Shown: positions 9,398 through 16,912 of the stretch, piece by piece | How positions within the stretch are numbered: the first letter of the stretch is position 1 | How the letters are laid out: the number at the start of each line of letters is the position of its first letter | From: Sphingomonas cremea | Lineage (GTDB): Bacteria; Pseudomonadota; Alphaproteobacteria; Sphingomonadales; Sphingomonadaceae | Direction: 5' to 3' | DNA: 64,000 bases | NCBI RefSeq assembly: GCF_021502585.1 | Contig: NZ_JAKFGM010000001.1 | Coordinates: 1,116,001 to 1,180,000, forward strand | Position numbers and translations under genes: made by a program | Notes under the pieces: model-generated | What the model was told of the DNA's origin: nothing | What the model saw: the letters and a program-made list of their open reading frames with translations, nothing else | Databases searched by the model: none

Positions 9398-9892
9398 CTA
9401 GGCGATCAGGCCATGGGTTCGAAGTGCGGTCAGCATCGCTGCCACCGCCGCCCGGCATGGGCCGTCGACGATGCTTCCGCCGGCCGGATCGGCGATTGCC
9501 GGCTGGCGATCGCGCAGGATCGTCAGCCCATCGATGCGTATCTCCTGCGCCCGGACGATCCCGGTTTCCCAGCTTCCCTCTCTGTAAATGACTGATTGCC
9601 CGCTTGACCGGTCCAGCACCTGCGCTCCCTCGACCGGCGCAACGAACCGCCACCCGCCGTCGGTAAAGGCGGCCAGCGACCCGTCCTTTCCGGCCCACGC
9701 CCCGGTCGCTCCGCTGGCTATCAGGAAGCAGGCGCCGACCGCGGGACTGGCGGGGGGCGAGGTCATCGCTGGGCCGTCAACCGCGGGGCAAAGCAGTACA
9801 TCGATGCGCTGGAGAGCCTCATTGTGGAACCATTCCTTCTGGGTCTGTCCCGGGTACAGATGCGGCAATGCGAAGCGAGGGGTTTGATCCAT
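9398..9892 (-). CDS. DUF2793 phage/GTA tail-associated protein
   Basis: 164 residues beginning MDQTPRFALPHLYPGQTQKE, the hallmark start of DUF2793 proteins found after the tail genes of alphaproteobacterial gene-transfer agents and prophages. The N-terminal half contains GACFLIASGATGAWAGKDG and FTDGGWRFVAP. The C-terminus AMLTALRTHGLIA matches the end of tail-fibre-type proteins, including the fragment at 11856. It is the last gene of a decayed phage-like region. Its frame is intact, but with the rest of the particle genes gone it is probably a relic. Confidence 0.8.
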   Translation of the reverse strand: MDQTPRFALPHLYPGQTQKEWFHNEALQRIDVLLCPAVDGPAMTSPPASPAVGACFLIASGATGAWAGKDGSLAAFTDGGWRFVAPVEGAQVLDRSSGQSVIYREGSWETGIVRAQEIRIDGLTILRDRQPAIADPAGGSIVDGPCRAAVAAMLTALRTHGLIA

Positions 9893-9902
9893 GTCGTGCC
9901 TT

Positions 9903-10393
9903 TCAAATCATGAAGGTTGCGAACGCCACGTGTGACGGCGCCATTGGTCCGACTGTCGCCACGCTTAGCGTAACCATTTGGCCCGGTACGGCCGGCAGTT
10001 CGCTCAGACTGACGCTCGCGGTAGATGTGGCGCACTCGACCAACACCTGCCCCGCCGGCCCGGCAATCGTCAGCCGGTAAAGCTCGGCGAACGGGTCGTC
10101 AGCGTCGCCTGCGCTATCGACCCAACTCCATCCTCGATGACTGCGACGGGTCCATTGCAAATGGAGCGCGGTGCTTTCGCGCAACACCTTGAGATGACAA
10201 GGCGATATTGGGCGCTGGCTCTCGCCACTCACCAATCGCTGCGCACTTGGCAAGGGCGGCACGTCGCCGACGCCATGGGCAGTGGCGGTCAACAGGGCGC
10301 CGGCCGCGCTTCCTCCTCGCCCGTCTCGACCCGCGCATAGGCCTGTGCCTCGGCCATTCTGACGGCCGCTTCGGCAATATTGGTCGCAATCAT
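9903..10393 (-). pseudogene. Deletion scar: head-tail connector 5' end joined to GTA gp15-like tail protein 3' end
   Basis: Two unrelated coding fragments meet here in different frames. From ATG 10393 (overlapping the TGA of the 93-residue gene) a 34-codon frame reads MIATNIAEAAVRMAEAQAYA and ends VETGEEEARPAPC-stop at 10289. The VETGEEEA pattern is that of gp6-like head-tail connectors, which should continue. In another frame, from about 10303 to 9903, the sequence encodes the C-terminal part of a GTA gp15-like tail protein. It contains GVGDVPPLPSAQRLVSGES, LHLQWTRRSHRGWSWVD and AELYRLTIAGPAG. The join lies about 10293-10309. The family names are from memory of conserved phrases and context. 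Neither fragment can make a working protein. Confidence 0.65.
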
Positions 10394-10674
10394 CAGCGTT
10401 TCTCCACGCGCAACATGATCGACCGGCTGTCCTCACGCCCCTCGACCGTCACCACATGATTGGCCAGCCGATACAGCCGGCCGGCGATCCCTCCCTCGAC
10501 CTGCACGGCGGCCATAAGAAGGTCGAACCGGCTGCTGACGACCGACACACCGCCCACTTCGGCGGGACTGATCGCCCAGTCGCTTGATGCCAGCGCGTCG
10601 CCCGCCAGATATTCACAGCCCCAGTCGACGCTGTAATCGAGCGTCGCCTCCGGGTCCTTGAGCAAAAGCGTCAT
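10393..10674 (-). CDS. Small phage-related structural protein
   Basis: 93 residues starting MTLLLKDPEATLDYSVDWG and ending SRSIMLRVEKR. I associate this sequence type with proteins encoded just before head-tail connector genes in sphingomonad prophages, but cannot name a function. The frame is intact. Its stop overlaps the ATG of the truncated connector fragment (TGATG), the normal coupling in such clusters. The gene before it is a 44-residue ORF 27 bp upstream. It is probably a surviving piece of the decayed element. Confidence 0.65.
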   Translation of the reverse strand: MTLLLKDPEATLDYSVDWGCEYLAGDALASSDWAISPAEVGGVSVVSSRFDLLMAAVQVEGGIAGRLYRLANHVVTVEGREDSRSIMLRVEKR

Positions 10675-10701
10675 GCTTGTTCCTTGGATATCTGGATGTC
10701 G

Positions 10702-10836
10702 TCAGCGCGGCTCGGGCACGGCATGCCGGTCGCCGAGCGCAACCAGCTTCCGATTTGGAGCCACCTTCCTGCCGCCGGATTTCGGGGCAGGCTGGGAAAT
10801 ACTGGCGTCGCCAATCGCATTGGCGGAAATGGCCAT
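10702..10836 (-). CDS. 44-residue protein in the phage remnant
   Basis: A short ORF from ATG 10836 starting MAISANAIGDASISQPAPKS, rich in Ala, Ser and basic residues. It has a strong ribosome-binding site (AAAGGAG with 8-nt spacing). It lies 27 bp before the 93-residue phage-type gene on the same strand. No domain is visible. Position and ribosome-binding site support translation; the function is unknown. Confidence 0.45.
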   Translation of the reverse strand: MAISANAIGDASISQPAPKSGGRKVAPNRKLVALGDRHAVPEPR

Positions 10837-10918
10837 TCGCTCGTCTCCTTTTACTGGGCGGTCGGCATCTGCTTCCGGCCGGTTGACCTCCGGTTGACAG
10901 CCACTAGGCTGGGCCGTC

Positions 10919-11905
10919 GTGTCGTCCCGTAGCGCCACCATTCAAATCCTGCAGGCGGGGCGCGGGATCGCGGCAATCGCGGTTGTCATCCACCATGCAT
11001 CCTTGGCGGCACGCGACTTTCGCGGCCCGTTCGCGGGCCAGCGCTGGCTCGAACTCGGTTACCTTGGGGTCGACTTCTTTTTCGTCCTGTCGGGTTTCAT
11101 CATCTATCACTCGACCGTCGGCCGCTCGAAGACCGCGCGCTCCTATGCCGCCGCGCGGGCCAGGCGGATCTACATCCCCTACCTGCCGATCGGCCTCGCC
11201 ATCGCGCTAATCTATGCGTTCCTTCCCGCCATTGGCGGCCGTGACGGCAGCTGGTCATGGCTTGCGACACTGACCCTTCTGCCCATTTCGTCGCCCGCAC
11301 TGACCGTGGCCTGGACGCTACAGCATGAGGTCCTGTTCTATTTCGTCTTTGGGGTGGCATGGTTCTGCAATCGCGTCGGTCTCACCCTCGCAATTTGGGG
11401 CATTGCCATCATCCTCAACTCGGCCGTCTTCCACTTGGACGCCATCCCGCTCGCGATCGTCAATCTCGAATTCCTGATGGGCGTTGGTGTCGCAACGTTC
11501 CTGCACCGACGCCCGCCTCCATTGCCTTTCGCTGCGATTCCCGCGTTGCTCTGGCTTGCCATCGGCATGTCCAGGGAGTGGTCGATCCTGGTTGGTGCGA
11601 GTTGTGCCCTCCTCGTTTGGCGGATGGTCGGGGCCGAAGCCACCGGCAGGCTGGCTGTCCCCCGTTGGCTCATCTTCCTCGGCGCAGCCTCCTACTCCAT
11701 CTACCTCGTTCACGGCCCTGCCATTTCCATCGCCGGGCGCCTGTTTGCGGGATCCTGGGCCCTGGTACTTGTCGGCGCACTTGCCGCCGGCATGGCTGCC
11801 GGAATCGCCTATTTCCTCCTCGTCGAGCGCCCGCTTCTTAATGCGACGGGTCGCTTCATGCCGCGATCAGTCCGTGCGCCCGGCATTTCGCCAGCAGTGA
11901 ATTGA
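10919..11905 (+). CDS. Acyltransferase 3 family membrane protein
   Basis: 328 residues with about ten hydrophobic segments. The N-terminus holds the family marker: ILQAGRGIAAIAVVIHHAS with the conserved His pair, then YLGVDFFFVLSGFII and the Arg-rich loop ARARRIYIPYLP. Such enzymes move acyl groups onto sugars of surface polysaccharides or lipids at the inner membrane. It is read against the direction of the surrounding phage remnants. Its last 50 bp overlap the antisense tail-fibre fragment, so it sits tightly between two deletion scars. It may be a cargo (lysogenic-conversion) gene or a chromosomal gene. A GTG or another start is possible, but ATG 10919 fits the family N-terminus. Confidence 0.88.
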   Translation: MSSRSATIQILQAGRGIAAIAVVIHHASLAARDFRGPFAGQRWLELGYLGVDFFFVLSGFIIYHSTVGRSKTARSYAAARARRIYIPYLPIGLAIALIYAFLPAIGGRDGSWSWLATLTLLPISSPALTVAWTLQHEVLFYFVFGVAWFCNRVGLTLAIWGIAIILNSAVFHLDAIPLAIVNLEFLMGVGVATFLHRRPPPLPFAAIPALLWLAIGMSREWSILVGASCALLVWRMVGAEATGRLAVPRWLIFLGAASYSIYLVHGPAISIAGRLFAGSWALVLVGALAAGMAAGIAYFLLVERPLLNATGRFMPRSVRAPGISPAVN

Positions 11906-12291
11906 TCGCGGCTCGTGCTTCGGCGTCGACCGTCGTCCCGCCGCTGGCGTCGGGCACCGCTGCGCCCTGCGCTCCCACTACCTTCGCCCCGTCAACCTTG
12001 ATCCCCCCGGCCGAACCGATGTGCAGTTCCTTCCATTTTAGAGAGGGATAGCCCAGCGACAGTCCAAGGTTGGCCGCCGGGAAGAGCGCCGAACCCGCGG
12101 CCGGCCATCATCAGCCAAACCCGCCAGCCGTCGCCACTCGGCGCAATCTGCCCCTTCGAAGCCCACATTTCGAATGCGGCATCGAGCAACAGCAGGCCCC
12201 TGGGCCGGCACTTCGACAAAAGCTCCTGCAGCTGCTCGGGGCTCATCCGCGACAGGCATAATGCATCCTGGGGCCCCAATTTGGGCTTCAT
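11856..12291 (-). pseudogene. Deletion scar: large terminase 5' end joined to tail-fibre 3' end
   Basis: From ATG 12291 the frame encodes the start of a GTA/phage large terminase: LSRMSPEQLQELLSKCRPRG, then GDGWRVWLMMAGRGFG, where GKTRAG would be expected. At about 12087 homology stops just inside the ATPase P-loop region. The original frame runs on to 11992 as unrelated sequence (99 residues in all). In the +1 frame the DNA downstream encodes the end of a tail-fibre-like protein: LGLSLGYPSLKWKELHIGS, then GGIKVDGAKVVGAQG, VDAEARAAINSLL and AHGLIAA-stop at 11856. The whole morphogenesis module between the two ends has been lost. The small terminase gene overlaps the ATG as ATGA. Confidence 0.7.
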
Positions 12292-12779
12292 CGCCCACCC
12301 AATCCCCAGCGGACCAGCTCGACCCGGTCCGCCGCCGATTTCGTTTCAACCTCTTGGTCGCGCTCCCTGATCCGCTGCAGCCTGGCGACAATCCGATCTC
12401 GCGCTTCCTGCCACTCGCCATCGTCCACGCTCTCGTTGGCGATGGTCGCACTTTCGCGATGCATCCGCAGCAGGGCCAGCGCCGTGCGGTCGCTATATTC
12501 GCGCATCACCACCGTCGTTCCGTTTCGCGTAACCACGGTCTTCTCCACGCCGTGAAGCGCGCGCTCCAGCATCATGATCTCTAGCTGCGCATAACCGGTT
12601 GCCAGCGCCGCATCCCAAGAGGCACGGAACGAGGCGTTCTTGTTGCGACGCTCATAGACACAATTGTGCGAAACGCCTGCGTGCTTGGCCGACAGCTTGA
12701 CGTTGCAGGTCTCGGCCAGTGACGAGAGGAACATGCGCTCCTTCTTCGCGGTCCAGCTACGGCCTTCCGGCACCCGCAT
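12288..12779 (-). CDS. Small terminase-like HTH protein of a decayed GTA/prophage
   Basis: From ATG 12779 about 163 residues (upstream starts at 12821 TTG or 12896 are possible). It reads MRVPEGRSWTAKKERMFLSS and LAETCNVKLSAKHAGVSHN, a helix-turn-helix of the type seen in small terminases that recognise DNA for packaging. A middle helical region (ALATGYAQLEIMMLERAL) and an Arg-rich C-terminus (ARDRIVARLQRIRERDQE) follow. Its stop overlaps the start of the large-terminase fragment (ATGA), the usual arrangement. The reading frame is intact, but with its partner truncated it can have no packaging role. Confidence 0.7.
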   Translation of the reverse strand: MRVPEGRSWTAKKERMFLSSLAETCNVKLSAKHAGVSHNCVYERRNKNASFRASWDAALATGYAQLEIMMLERALHGVEKTVVTRNGTTVVMREYSDRTALALLRMHRESATIANESVDDGEWQEARDRIVARLQRIRERDQEVETKSAADRVELVRWGLGGR

Positions 12780-12962
12780 CTGGGGTTTCTTGCTTCCCCC
12801 GAGCTGCAGCCCTTTCGCCAAACTTCGCCCCTCCAGCCTGAACGCCAACAAAAACGGGCCGAACCTTGGAAGGCCGGCCCGACTCGCAATTCTCAATATG
12901 ATGATGTGCCAGATCAGCGTGACGATGTCAAGATATTTTTACCGATATGGTTCGCACTAATA

Positions 12963-13424
12963 TTATTTGAACGGCCCCATTCGCACCACAATCCCCGCCA
13001 TGACGAATAGGCCCGCGAGTAAAAGCAGCAGGGCGACTATCGCAATTGGCGAATGCTTATAGGGACAGCCTTCGATCAGCAGCTTCCTGCTATGCAGGTC
13101 GTCCATCTTGTGCCGCAGTTCGGTGAAGCGCTTTTGATGCCCGAGCAGCCCGATCAGCACCAATCCTATCCCGATCACCACCAGGCCCAGCCCGAAATTG
13201 CGTGCGGGGACGCGTAGGTTGACGCCGATTTGCCCGCTCAGCTCGTGGAAGAACAGAACCATCGCGAACCCAAAGGTAATCAGCGCCAAAGACGTTCGGA
13301 CCGCGCCCATCAAGGATTGATCGAGGCTGATCAGCGTGCGCTCGAATGCAAGCGATGCCTGGCAGGAAGCCAGTTCCAATGCCGGTGTATCGAAGGGGCT
13401 TTCCTGCTTCTCGACGCTGTCCAT
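12963..13424 (-). CDS. DUF202 (YidH-like) membrane protein
   Basis: About 153 residues from ATG 13424; ATG 13439 would add five. The N-terminal half carries the DUF202 pattern LAFERTLISLDQSLMGAVRTSLALITFGFAM. Three hydrophobic segments follow (about 40-60, 75-95, 130-150). Family members are small inner-membrane proteins of unknown role. It lies downstream of the DUF4239 gene on the same strand (43 bp), so both may be co-expressed. Confidence 0.8.
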   Translation of the reverse strand: MDSVEKQESPFDTPALELASCQASLAFERTLISLDQSLMGAVRTSLALITFGFAMVLFFHELSGQIGVNLRVPARNFGLGLVVIGIGLVLIGLLGHQKRFTELRHKMDDLHSRKLLIEGCPYKHSPIAIVALLLLLAGLFVMAGIVVRMGPFK

Positions 13425-13467
13425 TATCGGCCCTTTCAATCAGCGCTGTACTCCCGCGCTCCTTTGA

Positions 13468-14331
13468 TCATTGTGCCTCGGGTGGGACCTTCGCGGGCAG
13501 GTTGAACCGATCGAACGACTCCGGCGGCTGGGCCTTCATGAACTCACGAAGCTGCAGCATCGGCAGCTGCGATTCCTTGATCCCGCCGCTGGTTGGCCGA
13601 TCGATATCGAGGACCAGAAGGAAGGCGATCCCGAACAGTATGAACAGGAAAATCGCGATCCCCCGTCCCCGGTGGCGGATCAGCACATAGCTGACCACCC
13701 CCGCCGCGACGAACTGATAGAGGAGAAGGACCAGGAATACCTCGGATGGCACATGGGCCGAACGGCCGGCCCGTCGGGCCGAGTCCATGTCGATCAGCGC
13801 GTTCATCGCCTGCAGGTAAGAGTTTGAAAAATCATATGGCCGCATCGATGGAAACGCAGCCACAGTGGCTGTCCATAAGTCGGCGATCAGCCGGTCGCTT
13901 TCTTCAGAAAGCTTTTTCGCATCGGGACGTCGCGTCGCGGTGGCGAGATCGATGCGCACATCGGTGTAATCAACCAACAGCTTGCTCAATCGCGCCCTGT
14001 GCGGCTCCTCCAGCAATTGGCTGCGCAAATATGTCGTGCCGATGGTGTTTGCTTCATACAGCACGTTGAGGCGCCGCGCGTCGTAACGATCCACCGCCAT
14101 CGAAAAAGTGAAGCCGACCAGCAGGGCCAGCAGCCCCATTACCGACGAAACCATCAGCGCCTGCTGGCCGCTTTCCTCCTCCCGGGATTTCCCATCAGTT
14201 CCCTTGCTTCGGTCAAGGCGCTTGCGAAGCCAGGTTCCGGTGGCAGAGGACGCAAACATTCCGCCGAATAATATGAATGCGAACATCCACAGGGGTACCG
14301 TCGCAAGCCATTCTTCGAAGCTTTGCAGCAT
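13468..14331 (-). CDS. DUF4239 bestrophin-like membrane protein
   Basis: 287 residues. The N-terminal membrane segment (VPLWMFAFILFGGMFASSATG) is followed by the family pattern MGLLALLVGFTFSMAVDRYDARR, a long soluble helical region (about 85-200), and two more membrane segments (VFLVLLLYQFVAAGVVSYVLI; AIFLFILFGIAFLLVLDIDRPTSGGI). DUF4239 proteins are related to bestrophin-type channels and their substrate is not known. The end SGGIKESQLPMLQLREFM is typical. It precedes the DUF202 gene. Confidence 0.82.
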   Translation of the reverse strand: MLQSFEEWLATVPLWMFAFILFGGMFASSATGTWLRKRLDRSKGTDGKSREEESGQQALMVSSVMGLLALLVGFTFSMAVDRYDARRLNVLYEANTIGTTYLRSQLLEEPHRARLSKLLVDYTDVRIDLATATRRPDAKKLSEESDRLIADLWTATVAAFPSMRPYDFSNSYLQAMNALIDMDSARRAGRSAHVPSEVFLVLLLYQFVAAGVVSYVLIRHRGRGIAIFLFILFGIAFLLVLDIDRPTSGGIKESQLPMLQLREFMKAQPPESFDRFNLPAKVPPEAQ

Positions 14332-14558
14332 GTCGCTCTCCCCGGGGCGTTTGGCTCCGATCGGTTTGGTCCGCCCCGGCCGCCCCGGCGCGCCTTCCCC
14401 TCCCTGAAGGTTAGCCGCCAGCTAATGGCCCAATAATCCGGGCAAACCCTGATCAGATCCAGAAATTGCCGATCAAACGAAGTCGTCGGCCTGGCGCTGC
14501 CGACCCTCGCGTCGTCGGAAACGTGGGACCAAGGCGCCCCGGCGGTTGTTGTGTCTTC

Positions 14559-14831
14559 ATGATGACGATGAACATGCAAAATGCAGGAAGCGGCTCTACC
14601 GAGAGCCATGTCGATCGCGCGATGCGCGGCCCGACTCCCGACAACCCTTCACTTTCGCTGAAGAAGCGGCTGAAGCGAGCCGCCTTCTTCGACCAGCGCG
14701 ACCGTCAGGTCGCGGCGGGCGAGGCTGAACCGGTCGATGCCGACGCGGGCCTGCCGGACCGAATGGTCGACGAAGCCGCGATGATGCATCGCTCCAACCG
14801 ATTGCATAGCCAGGGGCACGCATCCGCCTAG
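14559..14831 (+). CDS. Hypothetical small hydrophilic protein
   Basis: About 90 residues from ATG 14559, rich in Arg, Asp and Ala, without signal peptide or membrane segment (LKKRLKRAAFFDQRDRQVAA; DADAGLPDRMVDEAAMMH). No family recognised and no strong ribosome-binding site. It is kept only because the frame is the most protein-like one in the 14332-15017 stretch. If it is not real, that stretch has no gene. Confidence 0.35.
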   Translation: MMTMNMQNAGSGSTESHVDRAMRGPTPDNPSLSLKKRLKRAAFFDQRDRQVAAGEAEPVDADAGLPDRMVDEAAMMHRSNRLHSQGHASA

Positions 14832-15017
14832 GCCCCGCTTGCCTCCACGATGAAACGGCTGCCGCCTCGGGAAACCGGGGCGGCTTGCCATGAACTCAGT
14901 TCGCGCTTCGTTAGCCCATGGCTAGGACGGAGCGGCAACGTCCCACTCACGTTTGTCGAATAGAGGTTGCGTACTCGGATGAGCCGTGCGCCAATGCCCG
15001 CTTGCAAGGAGGTTCCT

Positions 15018-15287
15018 ATGCTTGGCAGGCCTCCCTTGGCAGCGCTGGCCACAACCGGCCTTTTCTTGGCAACCAATGCCGTGGCCCAACCCGACACGGC
15101 CAAGAAACCGCCCGATCCCAATGAAAAGGTCTGAGTGACCATTAAGCCGGTCGGCAGCAGGCTTGCGACCAAACGCGTTTGTGCGACGCGCGCCGAATGG
15201 GCAGAAAAACGCCGGCAAGATCGTGACGAAACCGAAAAGGCCCAGAGGATCAGTTGCCTGACGCAAGCCGCGTGCGGCGGGAATTAA
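15018..15287 (+). pseudogene. Small secreted protein gene interrupted by an in-frame TGA
   Basis: A strong AAGGAGG site (15006-15012) precedes ATG 15018. The frame encodes a signal peptide (LAALATTGLFLATNAVAQ) and DPNEKV, then TGA at 15132-15134. It continues in the same frame as VTIKPVGSRLATKRVCATRAEW to a TAA at 15285. I recall this as a common sphingomonad family in which the position after DPNxKV is a cysteine matching the later VCATR cysteine. The TGA is therefore most simply a TGC/TGT-to-TGA change at one disulfide cysteine. The second half keeps a protein-like composition, so the change is recent, or the site is recoded. Total 89 codons if read through. Confidence 0.7.
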
Positions 15288-15539
15288 TCTCCCGTTCCGG
15301 GGGCAAAGCGCGGAAATCGGATATTAAATTCAATAAATAAGTCGTATTTTTCGTGGCCGATGGCGTCCTTGTGCCGGTAGATTTTGTCTCGCTCAATTAC
15401 GCGCCTTGAAGATGCCGTGGTTCCATAAGCTGACCGACAAAAGCAGAAGCCAGTTGTTGGCTGCTGACTCCGGGGAATTCCGTATATTCGGCCCTGTGCC
15501 CTTGGCTGCATTTGAAGCATACAGGAAGGGAGACGTTAG

Positions 15540-15902
15540 ATGCCAAATCCCCAACTCGCATTGTTGGCGCTGATTGGTCTAGCTGCGACTTCAAGCCCGG
15601 CAGTCGCACAGGTGCCGGAAACAACTGCTCAAGAACATGAGATTATTGTCGTTCGAGGGTTGCCGCCATCGCGTGATCGGCTGATGCGGTCCGTCTACAT
15701 CGGTGACCTGGATCTCAAATCTGCTGCCGGTCAGCAAGCGATGGAAAAACGCGTCGACCAGGCTGTCATGGAGATGTGCGCTATTCCGACACCGATACCC
15801 TCTTATGGCGAGGAAATGACTAAGCCTTGCAGGGACGAAGCGTGGGCCAGCGCGCGCCCCCAGATGAGCCAAGCGGTTCAAAAAGCGGCTGGCTCGCAAT
15901 AG
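15540..15902 (+). CDS. UrcA family secreted protein
   Basis: 120 residues with a signal peptide (LLALIGLAATSSPAVAQ). The UrcA pattern is clear: VYIGDLDLKSAAGQQAMEKR, then VDQAVMEMC and a later Cys (KPCRDEAWASA). This gives the two cysteines, which probably form a disulfide. UrcA proteins are periplasmic or outer-membrane-associated proteins of unknown function, often in many copies in sphingomonads. A GGGAG-type ribosome-binding site precedes the ATG. Confidence 0.85.
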   Translation: MPNPQLALLALIGLAATSSPAVAQVPETTAQEHEIIVVRGLPPSRDRLMRSVYIGDLDLKSAAGQQAMEKRVDQAVMEMCAIPTPIPSYGEEMTKPCRDEAWASARPQMSQAVQKAAGSQ

Positions 15903-16029
15903 TCATTGAGTAGTTGGCAGCTGTGCCTGCTTCGACTTCGCGCAGGGTGATGAGCCCAATGCGTGGAAAGCGGTCTTAAACTGGAAATCGAGCGAGCCCA
16001 TGCCGGGCAGATGGCTGCGTAGGTCGGCG

Positions 16030-16710
16030 CTAGGGCTTCTTTACCAATTCGAATGCAGCGATGAGGCGAGCGACCATGACCGCAAGATATAGCTGTCCGC
16101 CAATGACCTCGAGCGTGGCGATGCCTCGCGCCAGTTCCGAGCGAGGCAGGAAGTCGCCGTAACCCAGCGTCGCCAAGGTGACGAAGCTGTAATAGGTCGC
16201 GCTGGAATCGGTAAACTTGTCTGGCCCCGTGAAGCTGCCCGGCCAACTGAATTCGATGGCCGAATAGAGAACGCCAAAGAACAGGCCGGCGAGCAGGTAG
16301 GTACTCAAGGCAGCGTGGATCGTCTCGCCGTCGACCTTCGGGGATGTCACTGCGAAGCGAAGCGTTCCGCCGGCGGCGACCAACCCCGTCAGTGCAAACA
16401 AGGCAAGCACTATGCCGAAGTGGATCGGGACATCGTCACGCTCTGACACTAGGCGGACCAGGATCAGCAACAGGATGGCGCCGATAAGAAAGCGCCGGCT
16501 TCGCTTGGTCGCGTTGGGCAGCACGGCGAGCAAGAGGCAGGTGGCGACCAGCAGCTTGATTACGATTGGCGGAGTGTTGAAGCTTGCCGCGACTGGCTCG
16601 GCCACAAGCATCAGCAGCAACGCATAGAATAGGATCGCGTAGCGACGACGCCCATATGCCTGCCAGAACTTGGTCGTGCTGATCGTGCGCGGGGCATGGT
16701 TGTCGGGCAT
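16030..16710 (-). CDS. Two-TM-pore potassium channel family protein
   Basis: About 226 residues from ATG 16710; a GTG at 16746 would extend it by 12. About five membrane segments lie before the pore region YYSFVTLATLGYGDFLPRS. There TLGYGD is the potassium selectivity filter of Ion_trans_2 channels. A final membrane helix (IATLEVIGGQLYLAVMVARL) follows. No RCK or cyclic-nucleotide domain is attached. It probably carries potassium across the inner membrane. Single gene with no obvious operon partner. Confidence 0.87.
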   Translation of the reverse strand: MPDNHAPRTISTTKFWQAYGRRRYAILFYALLLMLVAEPVAASFNTPPIVIKLLVATCLLLAVLPNATKRSRRFLIGAILLLILVRLVSERDDVPIHFGIVLALFALTGLVAAGGTLRFAVTSPKVDGETIHAALSTYLLAGLFFGVLYSAIEFSWPGSFTGPDKFTDSSATYYSFVTLATLGYGDFLPRSELARGIATLEVIGGQLYLAVMVARLIAAFELVKKP

Positions 16711-16912
16711 AGCACCGCATCGTGCGCTGAGGCGGCCCCGCAGCACAACAGGAAATTGTCCAAGCCGCCATGACAGGTCGGAATCGAGGGCGGATCGATA
16801 TTTCTAAGTTACGCCCCGCCCCCTCCTGCGATGCAGCGCCCGCCCGGGATGCACACCATTCCCTCACGGGTTAAGGAATGCCTTGTTGTAGCAGGCGCTG
16901 GCAGCGCCGCTA

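Noticed and set aside
15132-15134. Selenocysteine codon as the preferred reading of the in-frame TGA
   Set aside because: No selenoprotein machinery is visible in the window, and a simple Cys-to-stop change is more economical; kept only as an option in the findings.
14828-15266. Two minus-strand frames of 114 residues
   Set aside because: They overlap the plus-strand secreted-protein gene, which has a strong ribosome-binding site and a signal peptide.
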